A stretch of DNA of 64,000 bases from Mimosa pudica. Its lineage: Eukaryota; Streptophyta; Magnoliopsida; Fabales; Fabaceae. Of the stretch, positions 31,988 through 45,076 are shown one piece after another. The notes below the pieces were generated by a model. It did not search any database. It saw only the letters and a list, made by a program, of their open reading frames with translations, and was not told the origin of the DNA. Every line of letters starts with the position of its first letter. Within the stretch, counting starts at the first letter, position 1. The stretch is from positions 9,056,154 to 9,120,153 of the forward strand of contig JAKELP010000035.1 of NCBI GenBank assembly GCA_029929735.1, given 5' to 3'. A program made the translations under genes and the position numbers.

Positions 31988-34200
31988 TAAGATAATTAAA
32001 ATTTGATTGGCAAGATGAGTTTTTTAGTAGGTTGTCATAAGATAGAAGAACTTCCTAACTACATAAGATATTTTATGATGAAATTAAATTCTCTGGTCAT
32101 TAAGTTCATTAAGAGAATTAAAAATTGATTGGCAATTTCATTTTTAGTAGGGTTAACAATTAATTGCCAATAAAGATTGGTCATTGGGTTCATTAAGAGA
32201 ATTAAAAATTGATTGGCAATTCCATTTTAGTAGGGTGTCATAAGATAGAAGAACTTCCTAACTACATAAGATTTTTTATGATGAAATTAATCTCTTTGTT
32301 CATTTAGTTCATTAAGAGAATTAAAAATTGATTGACAATTTCATTTTTAGTAGGGTAAGCAATTAATTGGAAATAAAGCTTGGTCATTGGGTTTATTAAG
32401 AAAATTAAAATTTGATTCGCGATTTCATTTTTAGTAAGGTGTCATGAGACAGAAGAACTTCCTAACTATATAGGGAAATTAATCGAAAATGAATTAGCAA
32501 TTAATTGGAAATAAAGCTTGGTCATTGGGTTCATTAAGAGAATTAAAAATTGATTGGCGATTTCATTTTTATTAGGGTATCATAAGATAGAAGAACTTCT
32601 TAACTACCTAAGATATTTTATGATGAAACTAATTTCTCTGGTCATTGGGTTCATTAAGAGATTTAAAATTTGATTGTCGATTTCATTTTTAGTAGGGTTA
32701 GCAATTAATTGGAAATAAAGCTTGGTCATTGGGTTCTTTGAAGGAATTAAAAATTGATTCGCAATTTTATTTTTAGTAGGTTTTCATAAGATAGAAGTAC
32801 TACCTAACTATTTAGGGAAAATAATCGCAAATGTATTAGCAATTAATTGGAAATAAAGCTTGGTCATTGGGTTCATTAAGATAATTAAAATTTGATTGGC
32901 AAGATGAGTTTTTTAGTAGGTTGTCATAAGATAGAAGAACTTCCTAACTACATATGATATTTTATGATGAAATTAATTTCTCTGGTCATTAAGTTCATTA
33001 AGAGAATAAAAAATTGATTGGCAATTTCATTTTTAGTAGGGTTAGCAATTAATTGCCAATAAAGATTGGTCATTAGGTTCATTAAGAGAATTAAAAATTG
33101 ATTGACAATTCCATTTTAGTAGGGTGTCATAAGATAGAAGAACTTCCTAACTACATAAGATTTTTTATGATGAAATTAATCTCTTTGTTCATTTAGTTCA
33201 TTAAGAGAATTAAAAATTGATTGGCAATTTCATTTTTAGTAGGGTTAGCAATAAATTGACAATAAAGATTGGTCATTGGGTTCATTAAGAGAATTAAAAA
33301 TTGATTGGCAATTCCATTTTTAGTAGGGTGTCATGAGATAGAAGAACTTCCTAACTACATAAGATTTTTTATGATGAAATTAATCTCTTTGTTCATTTAG
33401 TTCATTAAGAGAATTAAAAATTAATTGACAATTTCATTTTTAGTAGGGTTAGCAATAAATTGACAATAAAGATTGGTCATTGGGTTCATTAAGAGAATTA
33501 AAAATTGATTGGCAATTCCATTTTTAGTAGGGTGTCATGAGATAGAAGAACTTCCTAACTACATAAGATTTTTTATGATGAAATTAATCTCTTTGTTCAT
33601 TTAGTTCATTAAGAGAATTAAAAATTGATTGGCAATTTCATTTTTAGTAGGGTTAGCAATTAATTGGAAATAAAGTTTGGTCATTGGGTTCATTAAGAGA
33701 ATCAAAAATTGATTTGCGATTTCATTTTTAGTAGGGTGTCATGAGATAGAAGAACTTCCTAACTATTTAGGGAAATTAATCGAAAATGAATTAGCAATTA
33801 ATTGGAAATAAAGTTTGGTCATTGGGTTCATTAAGAGAATTAAAACTTGATTGGCGATTTCATTTATATTAGGGTATCATAAGATAGAAGAACTTCTTAA
33901 CTACCTAAGATATTTTATGATGAAACTAATTTCTCTGGTCATTGGGTTCATTAAGAGATTTAAAATTTGATTGTCGATTTCATTTTTAGTAGGGTTAGCA
34001 ATTAATTGGAAATAAAGCTTGGCCATTGGGTTCTTTGAAAGAATTAAAAATTGATTCGCAATTTCATTTTTAGTAGGTTTTCATAAGATAGAAGAACTAC
34101 CTAACTAATTGGAAATAAAGCTTGGTCATTGGGATCATTGGGAGAATTAAAAATTGATTGGCGATTTCATTTTTAGTAGGGTGTCATAAGATAGAAGAAC
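31960..34200 (-). repeat. Imperfect tandem repeat array inside the Helitron
   Basis: About 21 copies of a core 'ggtcattgggttcattaaga', each followed by gaattaaaaattgattggca and 'tttcatttttagtaggg'. Cores are alternately spaced by about 80 and 120 bp, so a higher-order unit near 200 bp is repeated. Two linkers alternate: one with 'ttagcaattaattggaaataaagctt', the other with 'cataagatagaagaacttcctaactac'. The first linker is also part of the helicase fragment's frame, so the array probably grew from the element's own helicase region. Confidence 0.8.
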
Positions 34201-34628
34201 TTCCCAAAATGTCTTTTCAATGCTTCCCTGCAACACTTACCAAAAGAGAAGAGCATTTGATATTCAATGCAAATTCAACAAATCAAATGACAAAAGGGGA
34301 GTTCAACAAAATCAACTAATCAAATGGCAAAAGGGGAGTATAGAAAATTCGGCTTACACATGATTCATATATATGCATTTTCTCAAACACCTTGTGAGCA
34401 GGAAATCAGCACCGACTTTGACCATATCAGCCAAGGAACAAATTTGGATACAAATCCATAATAAAAACATTCTTCTAAACAAAGAAAATAATGAATCTAT
34501 CACAAAACATCTTGTTGGATTGAAACTATCACAAAACAAAGGAATACTATCACGCACGGGAGGATAAAAAGATGAGATTTTGGAGAATACACAGATGAAA
34601 TTGAAAGTAGAAAAAGAGAAAGGGATAC

Positions 34629-34719
34629 CTTTGAGGGCAGGCTTGAGGGACTTGAAGGTGAGTTTCTTCACAGATGGTGGCTCCACTGAACCCAACCCAA
34701 CGCTCGAGGAAGCAGGCAT
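34629..34719 (-). pseudogene. Captured first exon of a PRL1-like WD40 gene
   Basis: On the minus strand the ATG at 34719 opens MPASSSVGLGSVEPPSVKKL, then TFKSLKPALK, then a donor AAAG/GTATCC at 34628. The motif 'SVKKLTLKSLKRAL' is the start of plant PRL1 (PLEIOTROPIC REGULATORY LOCUS 1), a WD40 subunit of the spliceosome-associated NineTeen complex. No further PRL1 exon follows; the tandem array begins about 430 bp later. The ~200 bp before the ATG (to about 34930) is purine-rich and unlike the rest of the Helitron, and may be the donor gene's leader and promoter. Capture is inferred from the exon lying between the Helitron ends. Confidence 0.55.
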
Positions 34720-35102
34720 GTATGTTTGAGGCTTAGATTTACAAAAGAGAAGAGAGAAGAAAGAAAGTGAGGATTTTCAGATATGCCTTGGGTTGGGTTG
34801 AACTAATAAAGCGGCGAAGGGCATGGGTTGTGAGAGGTGGATCTGAGAATAGTTATTTGGAGAGAGATATTAGAGGAAGGTGGATGTTGTGTGGAGGGGC
34901 AATATGTATAAAGTTTCTGTTTTGAAATGTCAAGATTCTTGGAGAAGCATTTTTTGCGTGGACCCTACACAGTCATAACATCTGAAATTGAGAGATAAAG
35001 ATATGTGGTCCCCATGGTGTTTGTTGACATGGTCAAACAGCTTAAGAATAGTGTTTTTTGAGTTGCTTAATAGGGTGTTTTACTATTTATTATATATATA
35101 GA

Positions 35103-38100
35103 TATTTCGAAGCTCTTTATTTCATTGGACATAGGAAAACTAATTATATAAGGTTAAGCGTATAGGTGGTCTTCTGATTAAAATTATCAAATTACTTAAA
35201 ATATCTCACTTTTTTCCTTTCTGTTGTTCTTGGAAAAAAATATCAAACCTAAAACAAGTGAAAAATTTTAGTACAATATAATGATAAGAATTTCAGTCAA
35301 ACAAGTTATGAATAAATAGAACTTTAGATTTCTAGCATTCTTATATACGTTAATCATTATCATTTTACCTCAACAAATACTCGATTATCACATTGCGTGG
35401 TCCAACTCTTTCATTAGCATATTTTCTCAATTTGCTGCTACATGTCTAGGAAAGACATTATAAAAGAGTAATTTTCTTGTAAAAAAAGAGTAAACATTTC
35501 TAGTACCAATATAATGAAAAACTAAGTGCTTATTTAGCTGTTATTTATTTTAATTTCAGTTATACTAATACTACTTTTGGGGAACTTAGTAACATGGTCA
35601 TTATATAGTTTCACGAGAAGCTTTTTATGCTAAAAGTTTCATCGTGATTATATATATAATAAATTTAGTTTATTATAAAAACAATAATGCAAAGCCAAGT
35701 AAATTGCATTTGGACTCATTCATTGATACATTGAACATATTTAGCTTCCTAAACAAGAATAATGGAGGAACATGATCAATTGCTACAATAGTTTTATCCA
35801 AGTGTGCTTTTTATATATCAAATAAAAGAAAAGTGGGTTGTGGTTAATAATACACCTTTAATTTCAAATCAAGAAAACCAATAGAAATAAAAATAATTGT
35901 TCTCTCTCTTGAATAACATCCATTAACTTTTTAATAAATTATTTATATTTTACTGAAAATATATACCATTTAACTGATCAAACAATCAAAATATTGTTGC
36001 TCATTTTTTAAACTCCACGCAATACACAAAAAAAATATGCCTAGTTTTACATATACATTAATGTCAAAACGTCGTCTATGCATCTTTATTCACTAGATAA
36101 ATTACTCTCTCTTTAATTAGATTCATGTTAACTTAGAATTCATAATAATCTTCTGCAAGGATTTCTTACATAAACTTAGGGTGACAAATTATTCATGGTC
36201 TGTCCAATTAAAAAAAAAACACCAAATCACGTCAGTTAATTTCATGTGAAAATTAACTTTCATACGAGTAAATTTAATGGATTAGGCTCACCATTTTCTC
36301 TTAATAAAATTAATCACGCATCTCTCCAATTTATCTTCTCCCATCTATTAAATGATGTAATTTGATGTATTCTAAATGACAGACTTTTATGCAAAAAAAT
36401 TTCATTTTATTATTATGAAAACATGCAGCTCTTTGATTGATTTTCATTGTTTTTTCAAAAAAATATTCTTTATTCTATTCTCTTAATGAGTACATATTAC
36501 TGTGTAATATTAATTTTAGTCCTCCAATCACGTTGGGGAGGGTTCACACTTGCAGGATTATGCCTTAAATAATTTTTGGATAAGAGTTGACCACACGCTC
36601 AAATTAAAAGATTTGAATCTGCAGATCGAATGGGTAGTTTATCGCAATCCCTATTAAATTAAACATATCTGTGTTACAGAATATGGAGAAGTCATCAACT
36701 TATACAAGACACTAATAAAGCAACCTTTTTTGGTATATTAATGTACCATGACATTTAAAATAATCTACATATATTGATTTAATGCTTAAAATATTTTATG
36801 GTGTATATATGAGTTGCTGATGTCTAGCTAGCTAATCAGTCTTAGTGAACTGATTAAAGAAGCCAAAATTCCTTAATTGAAAAATAGAAAAGAGTAGAGA
36901 CACATACACGTCACATTCTGAGTTATAACTAAAATTAGAGACAAAGTGATGAGTTATAAGTGGGAATGTACTGTGTGTGTAAACTAAATGCATTATGGTT
37001 TTGAAGGAATACTTTAGTTTGAAAGGCGGTAATAGCTCTTCCTTGGGATGTTATTCCTTACCCCCACATCCCAAAACGTAGACTCTCACTCAATTTCGCA
37101 TCAATGCAAGATCGGGAAGTCACCATTCGAAAATAGAAATGAGGATTCACATCATGTTGTCATATTATCATATGTCACAAATGTCTTCCATTACATCAAC
37201 TTTGAAAATAAGAGTTAACTTCGACAACTATATTTGTTCAATCATGTTTTTGGTCAATATTAAATTAGATCGAAATGTTAGGACTTGTGATGACTTCCAG
37301 AAAATCTGCTTGTGTGTGCATATATATAAAACAAAAAATATTGTTTGTTTGTCATGTTTCAGATTTCATAGGGACTTGCCTCAATGGATATGACTGTATG
37401 AGTTATGAGTCTTTACTTTAAACTATAGACGAGTCTAATCGCTTTCTTAAAATTTAATTATCAAAATGAATTTCTTCCAAGAATAATAAAATTTTCAATA
37501 CTTTTGTTTGGAATTTTCCTTCTTAGTAATACTGTTTATTTAATTTTCTTATCCAAATATAGGCATGAGATTCTAAGATGATTTAATGTTGTCAATTCAC
37601 TTGTGATCAAATCATTCCTTAGACTATGGAATTTAACGAACAAATCCGTTCCACCATGCTTACATATATTCAAGAAGGGGGAATAATTGAATCTCCAACT
37701 AATTGGTTTACATTCAAAGAAAAGAGCTAGTAGATAATAACGGTTTATTAATTAGTGACAGTGTTTTTTAAAAGAAAAAGCTATAACTTACAGTAGTATA
37801 TAGTAGTGTTTTTGAGACGAGCTGTTAATTACTAAAAGACCATACTTTGCCTAGTATCAAATGGTGCAAGTAATGGTAGTAAGTAGCACAATTGTTGCGA
37901 TTTGGATAACTAAACAGCAACTATTTTGTTGCAATTCAAGGAACAAACTAGATGTGGCAAAAGTTTGGAACAAAACTTGTAGCTTCCACACAAGCCAACT
38001 TTTTTTTTCGAAATTCTAACACCAAATTTAGTAACTGTTTGGAAGCATGTTAAATTGTATGTCTTGATAATAACAGAACTGGAAAAAAATTATTGTTTTG

Positions 38101-40101
38101 TTCGATCCATGATATAGTTGATATTGCATATATACAGCTTTCTTTTTCATCTATATATTCTCCTTTTACTCCTCAGAGAACAAACCTTTCAACAATAACG
38201 TCCGCGCGGAACTTGAAGGGATATACTTTTTTTTTATCAGCAGGGATATACTTCGAAGTGCCCGTGGAAAGCTTGTAAAACCAAACTGAGATATCAAGAG
38301 GCTGTCTCAATATTGGAAATGTAACATGCTGAATTATCAAAGAGCCTGTTTTAATCGAAAATCGGAAGGTCTCAGGGATGAGGGAACTAGACGTAGGTTA
38401 GCAAAGAGGCTGAATTAGGATAAGATCTCTTGAGTATTACTTATGAGTTACCAAATCTCCCTGTTTACATTATATGCTTTGGAGATGCATGAGTGGTGAT
38501 ATCTTCAACTTATCGCGCTAATTTAAGCCTTTCTTGATTGAATTTTTTAATTGCTTTATTTTTTTTTAAACAGCCAATTCATCCCCTCTTAAAATATTGA
38601 ATAAGCTGCTACTAAATTGTCAGATAAAATTTGAAAAGTTCAAATTCCAAACTCTTCATGACAAAGCTTTGTAGCAAACATTAATTGATAAGTGATTTTT
38701 AACATCACTACTAATGCAGTTTAAAAAAGTTTCACTACTAATGTGTGGCCTTTTTCGTCAAGGTCAATACTCAATAGTTCTTGAAACTGCTATTAAACTG
38801 CTAATTAATGGTTTAGGTTGAAAATAGATTTTTAAAGTTAATAGGCAAACTGACACAAATACACTTATTAAGTACTCCCATTAGCTCTTATTATAGATAT
38901 GTCTAAAATGGAATTTACGATATAACTCTTATTTACGATAAAATTATTAAGGGAAAGAAATATAAGTAGAGAGAATAGATATAAGTATCAACTACTCACC
39001 ATTTATTTAATGCAATACTTCAAACTAGTTTGTGACAAAATAAAAAAAATATATTAAATAATGAGACAACCCAGAGGATTTGGTTTCTCACATCTCAGAA
39101 TATCTTATTCACAATGAATGGTCTAAATTTGTTATTTTATAAAAATCGTTTTAATAAACATAGAATAAGTAGATTTAAACTCTTAAATCATATCTTTATA
39201 ATTTATAATTGCAATAAAATAAAATAAAAGATTTAATTTATAAATTGATAGATGTGATCAAACTTTTGTAAGGTATTAAATATAAATCATCCATTCCATG
39301 ATCTAAAGGTATCAATGAGATTTTGAGATTTTGAGGGGAAATGAGAAAAGAGTAAAATGAGAGTATATCTAATTAAGCTCTTACATTTTAAACCAATTCA
39401 ATTAAAAATTCAAGCTCTTATATATAACAGCAATCAGTAGAGTAGATCAGAGTAGTAGTTGTAACCACAATAGATATTCAAGAAAAAATTGCTCCATAAT
39501 AATTTGATTCAACTAGTACTTTATATTTGTTTATTAGCTGTAACGAGTTGCATCTGCTTTTGTTTCAAGATAAAAGTATATAATATTTTTTATCAAAAGC
39601 TAATTGGATATTGAGATAGAGTAATCATTGGATGAATGCAATAATTTGATTATGATTAATATCTAAGAAACTGAAACAGAGAAATGTAGGAGAGCTTTTT
39701 CCATGTGCAAGTTTGACAAGATGGAAAAAGAAAAATATGTTAATGAGTCTCTGAGATGTTCTCGGAGCTGCAACATGTATTTAAATAAGGTACACAATAC
39801 CTCTTTATTAAAAAAATAAATATACAGTATTACTAATAAGATATATTAAGATGATTGTAATAAAAAAAGATATATTAAGATGATATTTAATTTTTTTTCA
39901 CACCTTCATCTTCGTTTTGATTTATTGATCTATACAATAAACAACTACTGAGCTGACAAAAATGATAGTTAATTGATATAATTTATTTTTATTCTATGTA
40001 AAATATATACATTGCATAATTTCCGAAGTCAAGATTAAAAGTATCCATTTCAAAAATACACAAAAAAGGGGAATTCCTAATTATGGAGAATAATTTAATT
40101 A

Positions 40102-40103
<2 letters not shown>
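35103..40103. other. Long AT-rich intergenic DNA, no gene seen
   Basis: About 5 kb with no supported gene. Small open frames (for example 37139-37393) have no recognisable protein features and no splice context. Two short stretches look like repeat debris, but nothing complete was identified. Confidence 0.4.

Positions 40104-40168
<65 letters not shown>
40104..40168. repeat. (AT)n microsatellite
   Basis: About 65 bp of uninterrupted AT dinucleotides. Such tracts are prone to length change and can extrude cruciforms. Confidence 0.95.
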
Positions 40169-40171
<3 letters not shown>

Positions 40172-40802
40172 CTCAAGTGATTAGGTAATACATTTACTGG
40201 CTATTTGTTGGTTACTTCAAAATAACGTTTTTAATTAGTCATCTATGAATACTCGTAATTTATAGTTTGTTAAAATAATATAATTTTAATTTATATTTTT
40301 ATAGGAACTATTTTAAAAAATATATATGAATTGTAATTTTCTATTTAGAACCTCCTAATAAACACTTATCTTCATATATTCAAGAAAGAATAAATAGTAA
40401 TAGCGATGATAAAATAAAAGATCCATCTAATTACTATGAAACTGGCTCCACAAGGCATTGGAGGCCGGGTGATGAGTTCAAGTCCTGCTACAAATGAAAC
40501 TATCTCATAAATACGCCATTAAAATGATAAATCTCGAGCCAAATTCACATAGCTTTTTTAATGAAAATATACCTCAAAAGTTTTCACTCAAATTTAATAT
40601 TGCTCTAAAAGATTTTTGACGAGCAATATTACTACGTAAGTATAAGAGATGGAGCAAATTTATCCTTTAATGTTTAAGTATCAACAAAAATTTCAATATT
40701 TTTTTCTATCAACATTAATTTTACTAGGGGATAAGACAATATTGCTATGTTTTGAAAGTTTCGAGGCAATTGCAAACTCAATAAAATTTTTGGTGTAAAA
40801 TA
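40169..40802. other. Intergenic; possible SINE fragment
   Basis: About 40440-40530 contains 'ggcattggaggccgggtgat' and a B-box-like GAGTTCAAGTCC, suggesting a SINE remnant. Nothing else is recognised. Confidence 0.3.
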
Positions 40803-41093
40803 CTCCCTCCCTCCGGTCCCTAATGTATGAGCTAGCCGTCAAAAAAACGCTTATTAAGAAAACATGTGAATGTTAGTTGGGCGTCTGGAGTTAATGCTTC
40901 TTTTCCAAAATTGCCCATATTTATTATGGTACTTTTAAGAGAGAGAAAGACATAAGCATTAATAAATATGAAAGAGAATTAGGGGTAAAGTAGGAAAAAA
41001 TGCATTAAATGAGGAGAGAATATGGGGTGAGCTCTTACATTAGGGACCAAAACCATTCAAATTTTGGGCTCTTACATTAGGGACCGGAGGGAG
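40803..41093. mobile_element. Stowaway-like MITE, second family
   Basis: About 290 bp with ends CTCCCTCCCTCCGGTCCCTA-ATGTATGAGC and the complement of CTTACATTAGGGACCGGAGG-GAG, with TA flanks. The right-terminal motif 'ctcttacattagggacc' is present twice at the right end (about 41033 and 41069). A diverged relative lies at 56301-56588. Confidence 0.7.
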
Positions 41094-42456
41094 TAGCTCA
41101 TAAGCTAAAATCTCAGCAACAAATTTCCACTTCAGCCCTATATTTTTTGTTGTATGTGTGCATAGTGTATACTCCTCCTGTCCTATTTCTTTGACAAAAA
41201 AAAAATTACTCCTCCTATCCTATTCATAGGGTAATAAGACAAATTTCCTATTTCTACTTTCAAATAAATTATTCTCACATCTCTCTCCTATTTCTCTCTT
41301 TCCAATAAAAATTAAATAGGAAAGTTAAAAATAATCATTAATAACCTCTAAATATAGTTATATACTTATATTTAGGACCACAATTTTTTTTATATACTCG
41401 TTGAACTTATAATAAAGCTCATAGTGTGCTGTATAAAAGTGGGCTGCGATGTTACATAAATCACATGAAATGTGGGGGCAGAGGAAAAATGTCACGAAGA
41501 TTTCCAACACGGTGCACACATGGGGTTCAAAAAAAACACGGACGCGTTTCTTCGCTGGAATTTATCTCATGCAGTCAAATATCGCGATATCATTTCAATA
41601 TTCTCGCGAGATCTCCGCTTCTTTTTTAATTTTTAACTTGTGTTCACACATCTCTAATCTAATCTCATTCATTAACAACCCTAGATGCATTTAATTAAAT
41701 GTTCAAAACTTTATAAGCATCTCAATTAATGAGCATCAGGCACATACATTAAAAGTAGATTCCCCCACGAGATCGTATCTTCACCGTCCAACCAGATCCG
41801 CGTATCTGCCGACCACACTATTTTCTACATTTAAAAGATGTCTTAATGATTGTTTATTGGATTAAACAAATGCAAACTTGTTATTGTTAATCAACAAATA
41901 GCAGCTAATTATAATAGTGGGGTCCACCTTTTCCCCCTCCCTTTTAGTTTTGTCTAACCATTTTCGCTTTTGATGTTACTGACTAGTTTGAATTTTAATG
42001 AAAATCAAGAGCTCTGATTAGATATAAGTTCCATCCTCCAGTCAAGTTGTGGATGAACGGAGAATGGAGTAATGGTAATGGGGTCATTGCCCCAAAATTT
42101 TTAAATTAATTTAATATTATAGAACTATTTCAACCTTCATATTCTCCAAAAAAATTGTGTACATTTTACAGGGTGAAACAGGAGCATATAACACCATTAT
42201 ATTATTTCTCAATAGTATCAAGCATCCTCTAATTTTATGTATATGAGTTGTGAGAGTGTTGGCCTACAATGGGAGACACTTCTCTACTTCCAAAAAATTA
42301 TGGTGCATGCACAAACAAGGTTCATGCTGAGGCTATTGATTATATTATTGGGTCAGCCCCTATGAATTAATCTAAACGCTTAGTAGTCACTTGAATGTTA
42401 TTTTCCTTACATACCCATCACTCCAATCTTATTTACTACAAAGCATTTTGTGCATT
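41094..42456. other. Intergenic, no gene seen
   Basis: The open frames at 41426-41694 lack recognisable features. A duplicated 'tactcctcctgtcctatt' motif (about 41170 and 41206) suggests a damaged Stowaway-like tip. A GC-richer stretch at 41450-41610 is unexplained. Confidence 0.35.
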
Positions 42457-42466
42457 TTTATATATG

Positions 42467-43124
42467 GGTAATGCCCTATTTTATACCCAAAGTAACCACC
42501 CTGGACCACCCACCACCATAAACTAATAGGTGGTACAATATTACACCCAAAGTAACCAAAGTGGTCCAAAATACCCTCAACCGACAGTCTTCAACGTTTG
42601 ACCGTTAGTTGGATGATTTGGCGCCCACGTGTTATATTTTTTTTCCACGTGACACCTGTGCAAATGCCACCTGGATGCCCACGTGTTATATTTCAAGCCC
42701 AGGGCAGAGACGCATATATGACAAGCTTTTTGTTTATTTTTTTTAAGCCCAGGGCATCGACAGCGATTAGGGCAGCGATTTAGAGAGGAGGGAGTGCGAA
42801 ATCCTTTGTTCATTTTGCGAAATCCAAGTGCGAATTCGAAGTGGGATGCATGTGTATTGAAAGGAGTGAGATTCGTCCTCAAGCTGAGCGTTGTCAGATT
42901 CCCCATTGTCTAGCTCAAGCCTTTAGATAAGGTAAGGAATCTTTTGATTTTTCAAATGTCACATTTGGGATTGTTTAAGGGCTGATCTGTCATGTTCCCA
43001 CCGTCGGTTGAGGGTATTTTTGGACCATTTTGGTTACTTTGGGTGTAATATTGTATCACCTGTTAGTTTATGGTGGTGGGTGGTCCAGGGTGGTTACTTT
43101 GAGTATAAAATAGGGCCATTGCCC
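42467..43124. mobile_element. Mutator-like element carrying foreign sequence (Pack-MULE-like)
   Basis: 658 bp. Terminal inverted repeats of about 125 bp: left GGTAATGCCCTATTTTATAC, then 'ccaaagtaaccaccctggacc'; right arm the near-complement. Flanks are TTTATATATG (42457-42466) and TTTAGATATG (43125-43134), a 10-bp duplication with one mismatch. Between the arms (about 42590-42960) lies GC-richer sequence unlike the arms. It includes three CACGTG G-boxes (42626, 42646 and 42680), a duplicated motif 'aagcccagggca', and a gene-leader-like stretch (gcgatttagagaggagggag). The donor gene was not recognised. Confidence 0.65.
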
Positions 43125-43151
43125 TTTAGATATGTATATTTGTGACATATA

Positions 43152-43438
43152 CTCCCTCCGGTTCACATTATAAAAGATAATCAACTATTAATCACAAATT
43201 AATTAAACATATTGGAGTTATTTGTTATGGGTAAAATTAATGTATCTAATTTTACCCTCATACATACATACATACATACATAATCATACACTCACATGGT
43301 CACACTCTCCTATTCACATTTAATATGAATGAAAAAATGAAAATCAAGCATTTATCATGTTGACCGTAACATGTTACTTCGTACTATGTGAATCGAAAAA
43401 ATTCTCATATTACCTCTTATATTGTGGATCAGAGGGAG
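43152..43438. mobile_element. Stowaway-like MITE, diverged family
   Basis: 287 bp with ends CTCCCTCCGGTTCACATTAT and the complement of TATTGTGGATCAGAGGGAG, with TA flanks. It contains a CATA tetranucleotide repeat (about 43260-43281). Confidence 0.7.
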
Positions 43439-44837
43439 TAATATTTATAATTATGATGTATTTCAAAAAAATATATAATATTTATACAAGGTTGTGTATT
43501 AAGAAAATACATAATCATATACATGCCCTATAACATTTAAAAATTTAGATAGGAAAAGGTTGTGAAATGTTTGGGGCAATTACATATTATAAGATGCCTC
43601 TCGTGGTCGTCTTGTCGTTTGGAAAGGCATATGCCTACCATTATGTTTATCCTTACATCTTGATAGAGGCCTAAGAGCTTTTGTCAAATAAAGAAAAACT
43701 AGATATAGAAGAAGAACTCGGCGCTTTATGACTTATGAGGTCCATATAGAATTAAAAAATATACAATCTTTCCAGTTTCCACTAAGATTTTAGTAATTTT
43801 TTTATAAGACAACTTCATAGATACCCTAACTACTTTTCTTTTTCAAATAAATATAAACTTGTTAATTTCTCTCTTTCTTCTTTATGCCTCAGTTTGTTAA
43901 TTTCTACACACACACACTTGAACTACTAAATACCAAAGAAAGGAAGATTTGAATGAAGTTGGGCTCCACTTGGTTTACACCAATTTAGGAATTTAATGTG
44001 TGGTGAGTAAGGTATATGATATTTACTATCTCAGTGTACATTATTTTTTATGTGACATCAGATAACTTGGATCTAGCTCTTTTTAACTCTGTTGTTTTAT
44101 CAAGTGTCCAAACTAATTTGGATCGAGTCAGATAGAATCGTAAAGACGGTGCAATTCTTTTTTTTTGTTTTTTAAGACGGTGCAATTCTACTACCAAATA
44201 TTTAACACTATCGTGTTTCTGGAGCTCAAACTAAATATTTCTGATTAAATTGGTACAGCCCCTTACAAATTGAATCAAGTGCTTGGTAGTAGTGTATATT
44301 AATTATTAACAACTGTTTTTGATTATTTATTATATTCAATGAACACATATTTTATTGTTTTTATCTAAATTTGTATCTATTTTTGTTTTTAAAAATTATG
44401 TGAGTTGAATTCATATGGCTTACCAGGGTTTAGACACATTTTAAAGCTCAAAAACATTTTTTTATGTAGGAGGTGAAGGGTTTGATCCCCTATAACTTCA
44501 AACCATTCATACCCTTTTAATTTTTTTAAAAGCTAAAAGCATTTTGTAAAAGTATTTAATAATAGATTACCAATATCTACTTTTGTTTTATTCCACATGC
44601 TAAAATTAATATGGAAAAGCAATAAATGGGGAATTCAACTAGGTTGGAAGCAATGAGATGATGCATATAACTTATAAGAGAGTTAGATCTTCTTGTAAAT
44701 ATATGGCTCATCAGATTTATTTAAGGTGATTAAAGAAGTTAAGCAAATTTATTAATTATAGCATATCTAATACACACACACATACACCCCACTGATTGAA
44801 TTACTCTTAATGCTTAATTTATAAGTCTTATGTACTA
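43439..44837. other. Intergenic, no gene seen
   Basis: A short direct repeat 'agacggtgcaattct' occurs twice (about 44145 and 44175). A B-box-like 'gggtttgatcccc' lies at about 44478. No gene is supported. Confidence 0.4.
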
Positions 44838-45076
44838 CTCCCTCCGGTCCTAAATATAGGATCTAGTTGATTTTTTTGGAAAATCATAAAAAAGTAAAAT
44901 AAGTTAATTATAAATTGATGATTTACCTAATTTTTCCCTTAGACTAGTTTATTTTACCTATAACCTAATGGATAATCTAAAAATATATCGAATGTGTCTT
45001 GATTTAATAGTCTATTCCACAACCTTAACCTCTCCAAAAAAAGTCAATTAGGTCTTATATTAAGGACCAGAGGTAG
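44838..45076. mobile_element. Stowaway-like MITE
   Basis: 239 bp with ends CTCCCTCCGGTCCTAAATAT and the complement of ATTAAGGACCAGAGGTAG, with TA flanks. It belongs to the same subfamily as 10921-11400, 47394-47636 and 55137-55379 (shared interior 'aaactagt...ttaattataaa'). Confidence 0.8.

Larger units (their letters stand above)
31358..35102 (-). mobile_element. Helitron (3.7 kb) with helicase remnant and captured gene fragment
   Basis: Read on the minus strand, the 5' end is A/TCTATATATATAATAAA (35102 downward) and the 3' end is ...GGAGGAAAAAATATTACTAA/T (to 31358). It thus starts TC, ends CTAA (CTRR rule) and sits between A and T, as Helitrons do. Fourteen bases before the 3' end is the hairpin CCCGTG-CAACA-CACGGG (31376-31392). 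From 5' to 3' it holds a captured promoter-like region and exon, about 2.2 kb of tandem repeats, the last part of a Helitron helicase, and the terminal hairpin. The Rep domain and most of the helicase are missing, so this copy is non-autonomous. Confidence 0.8.

Noticed and set aside
31960..34200. CRISPR-like or centromeric satellite array
   Set aside because: Spacers are themselves repeated and the array lies wholly between Helitron ends; size and setting do not fit either.
42577..42906. 109-residue minus-strand open frame inside the Mutator-like element
   Set aside because: Its composition follows the captured GC-rich sequence and terminal repeat; no family resemblance and no start context.
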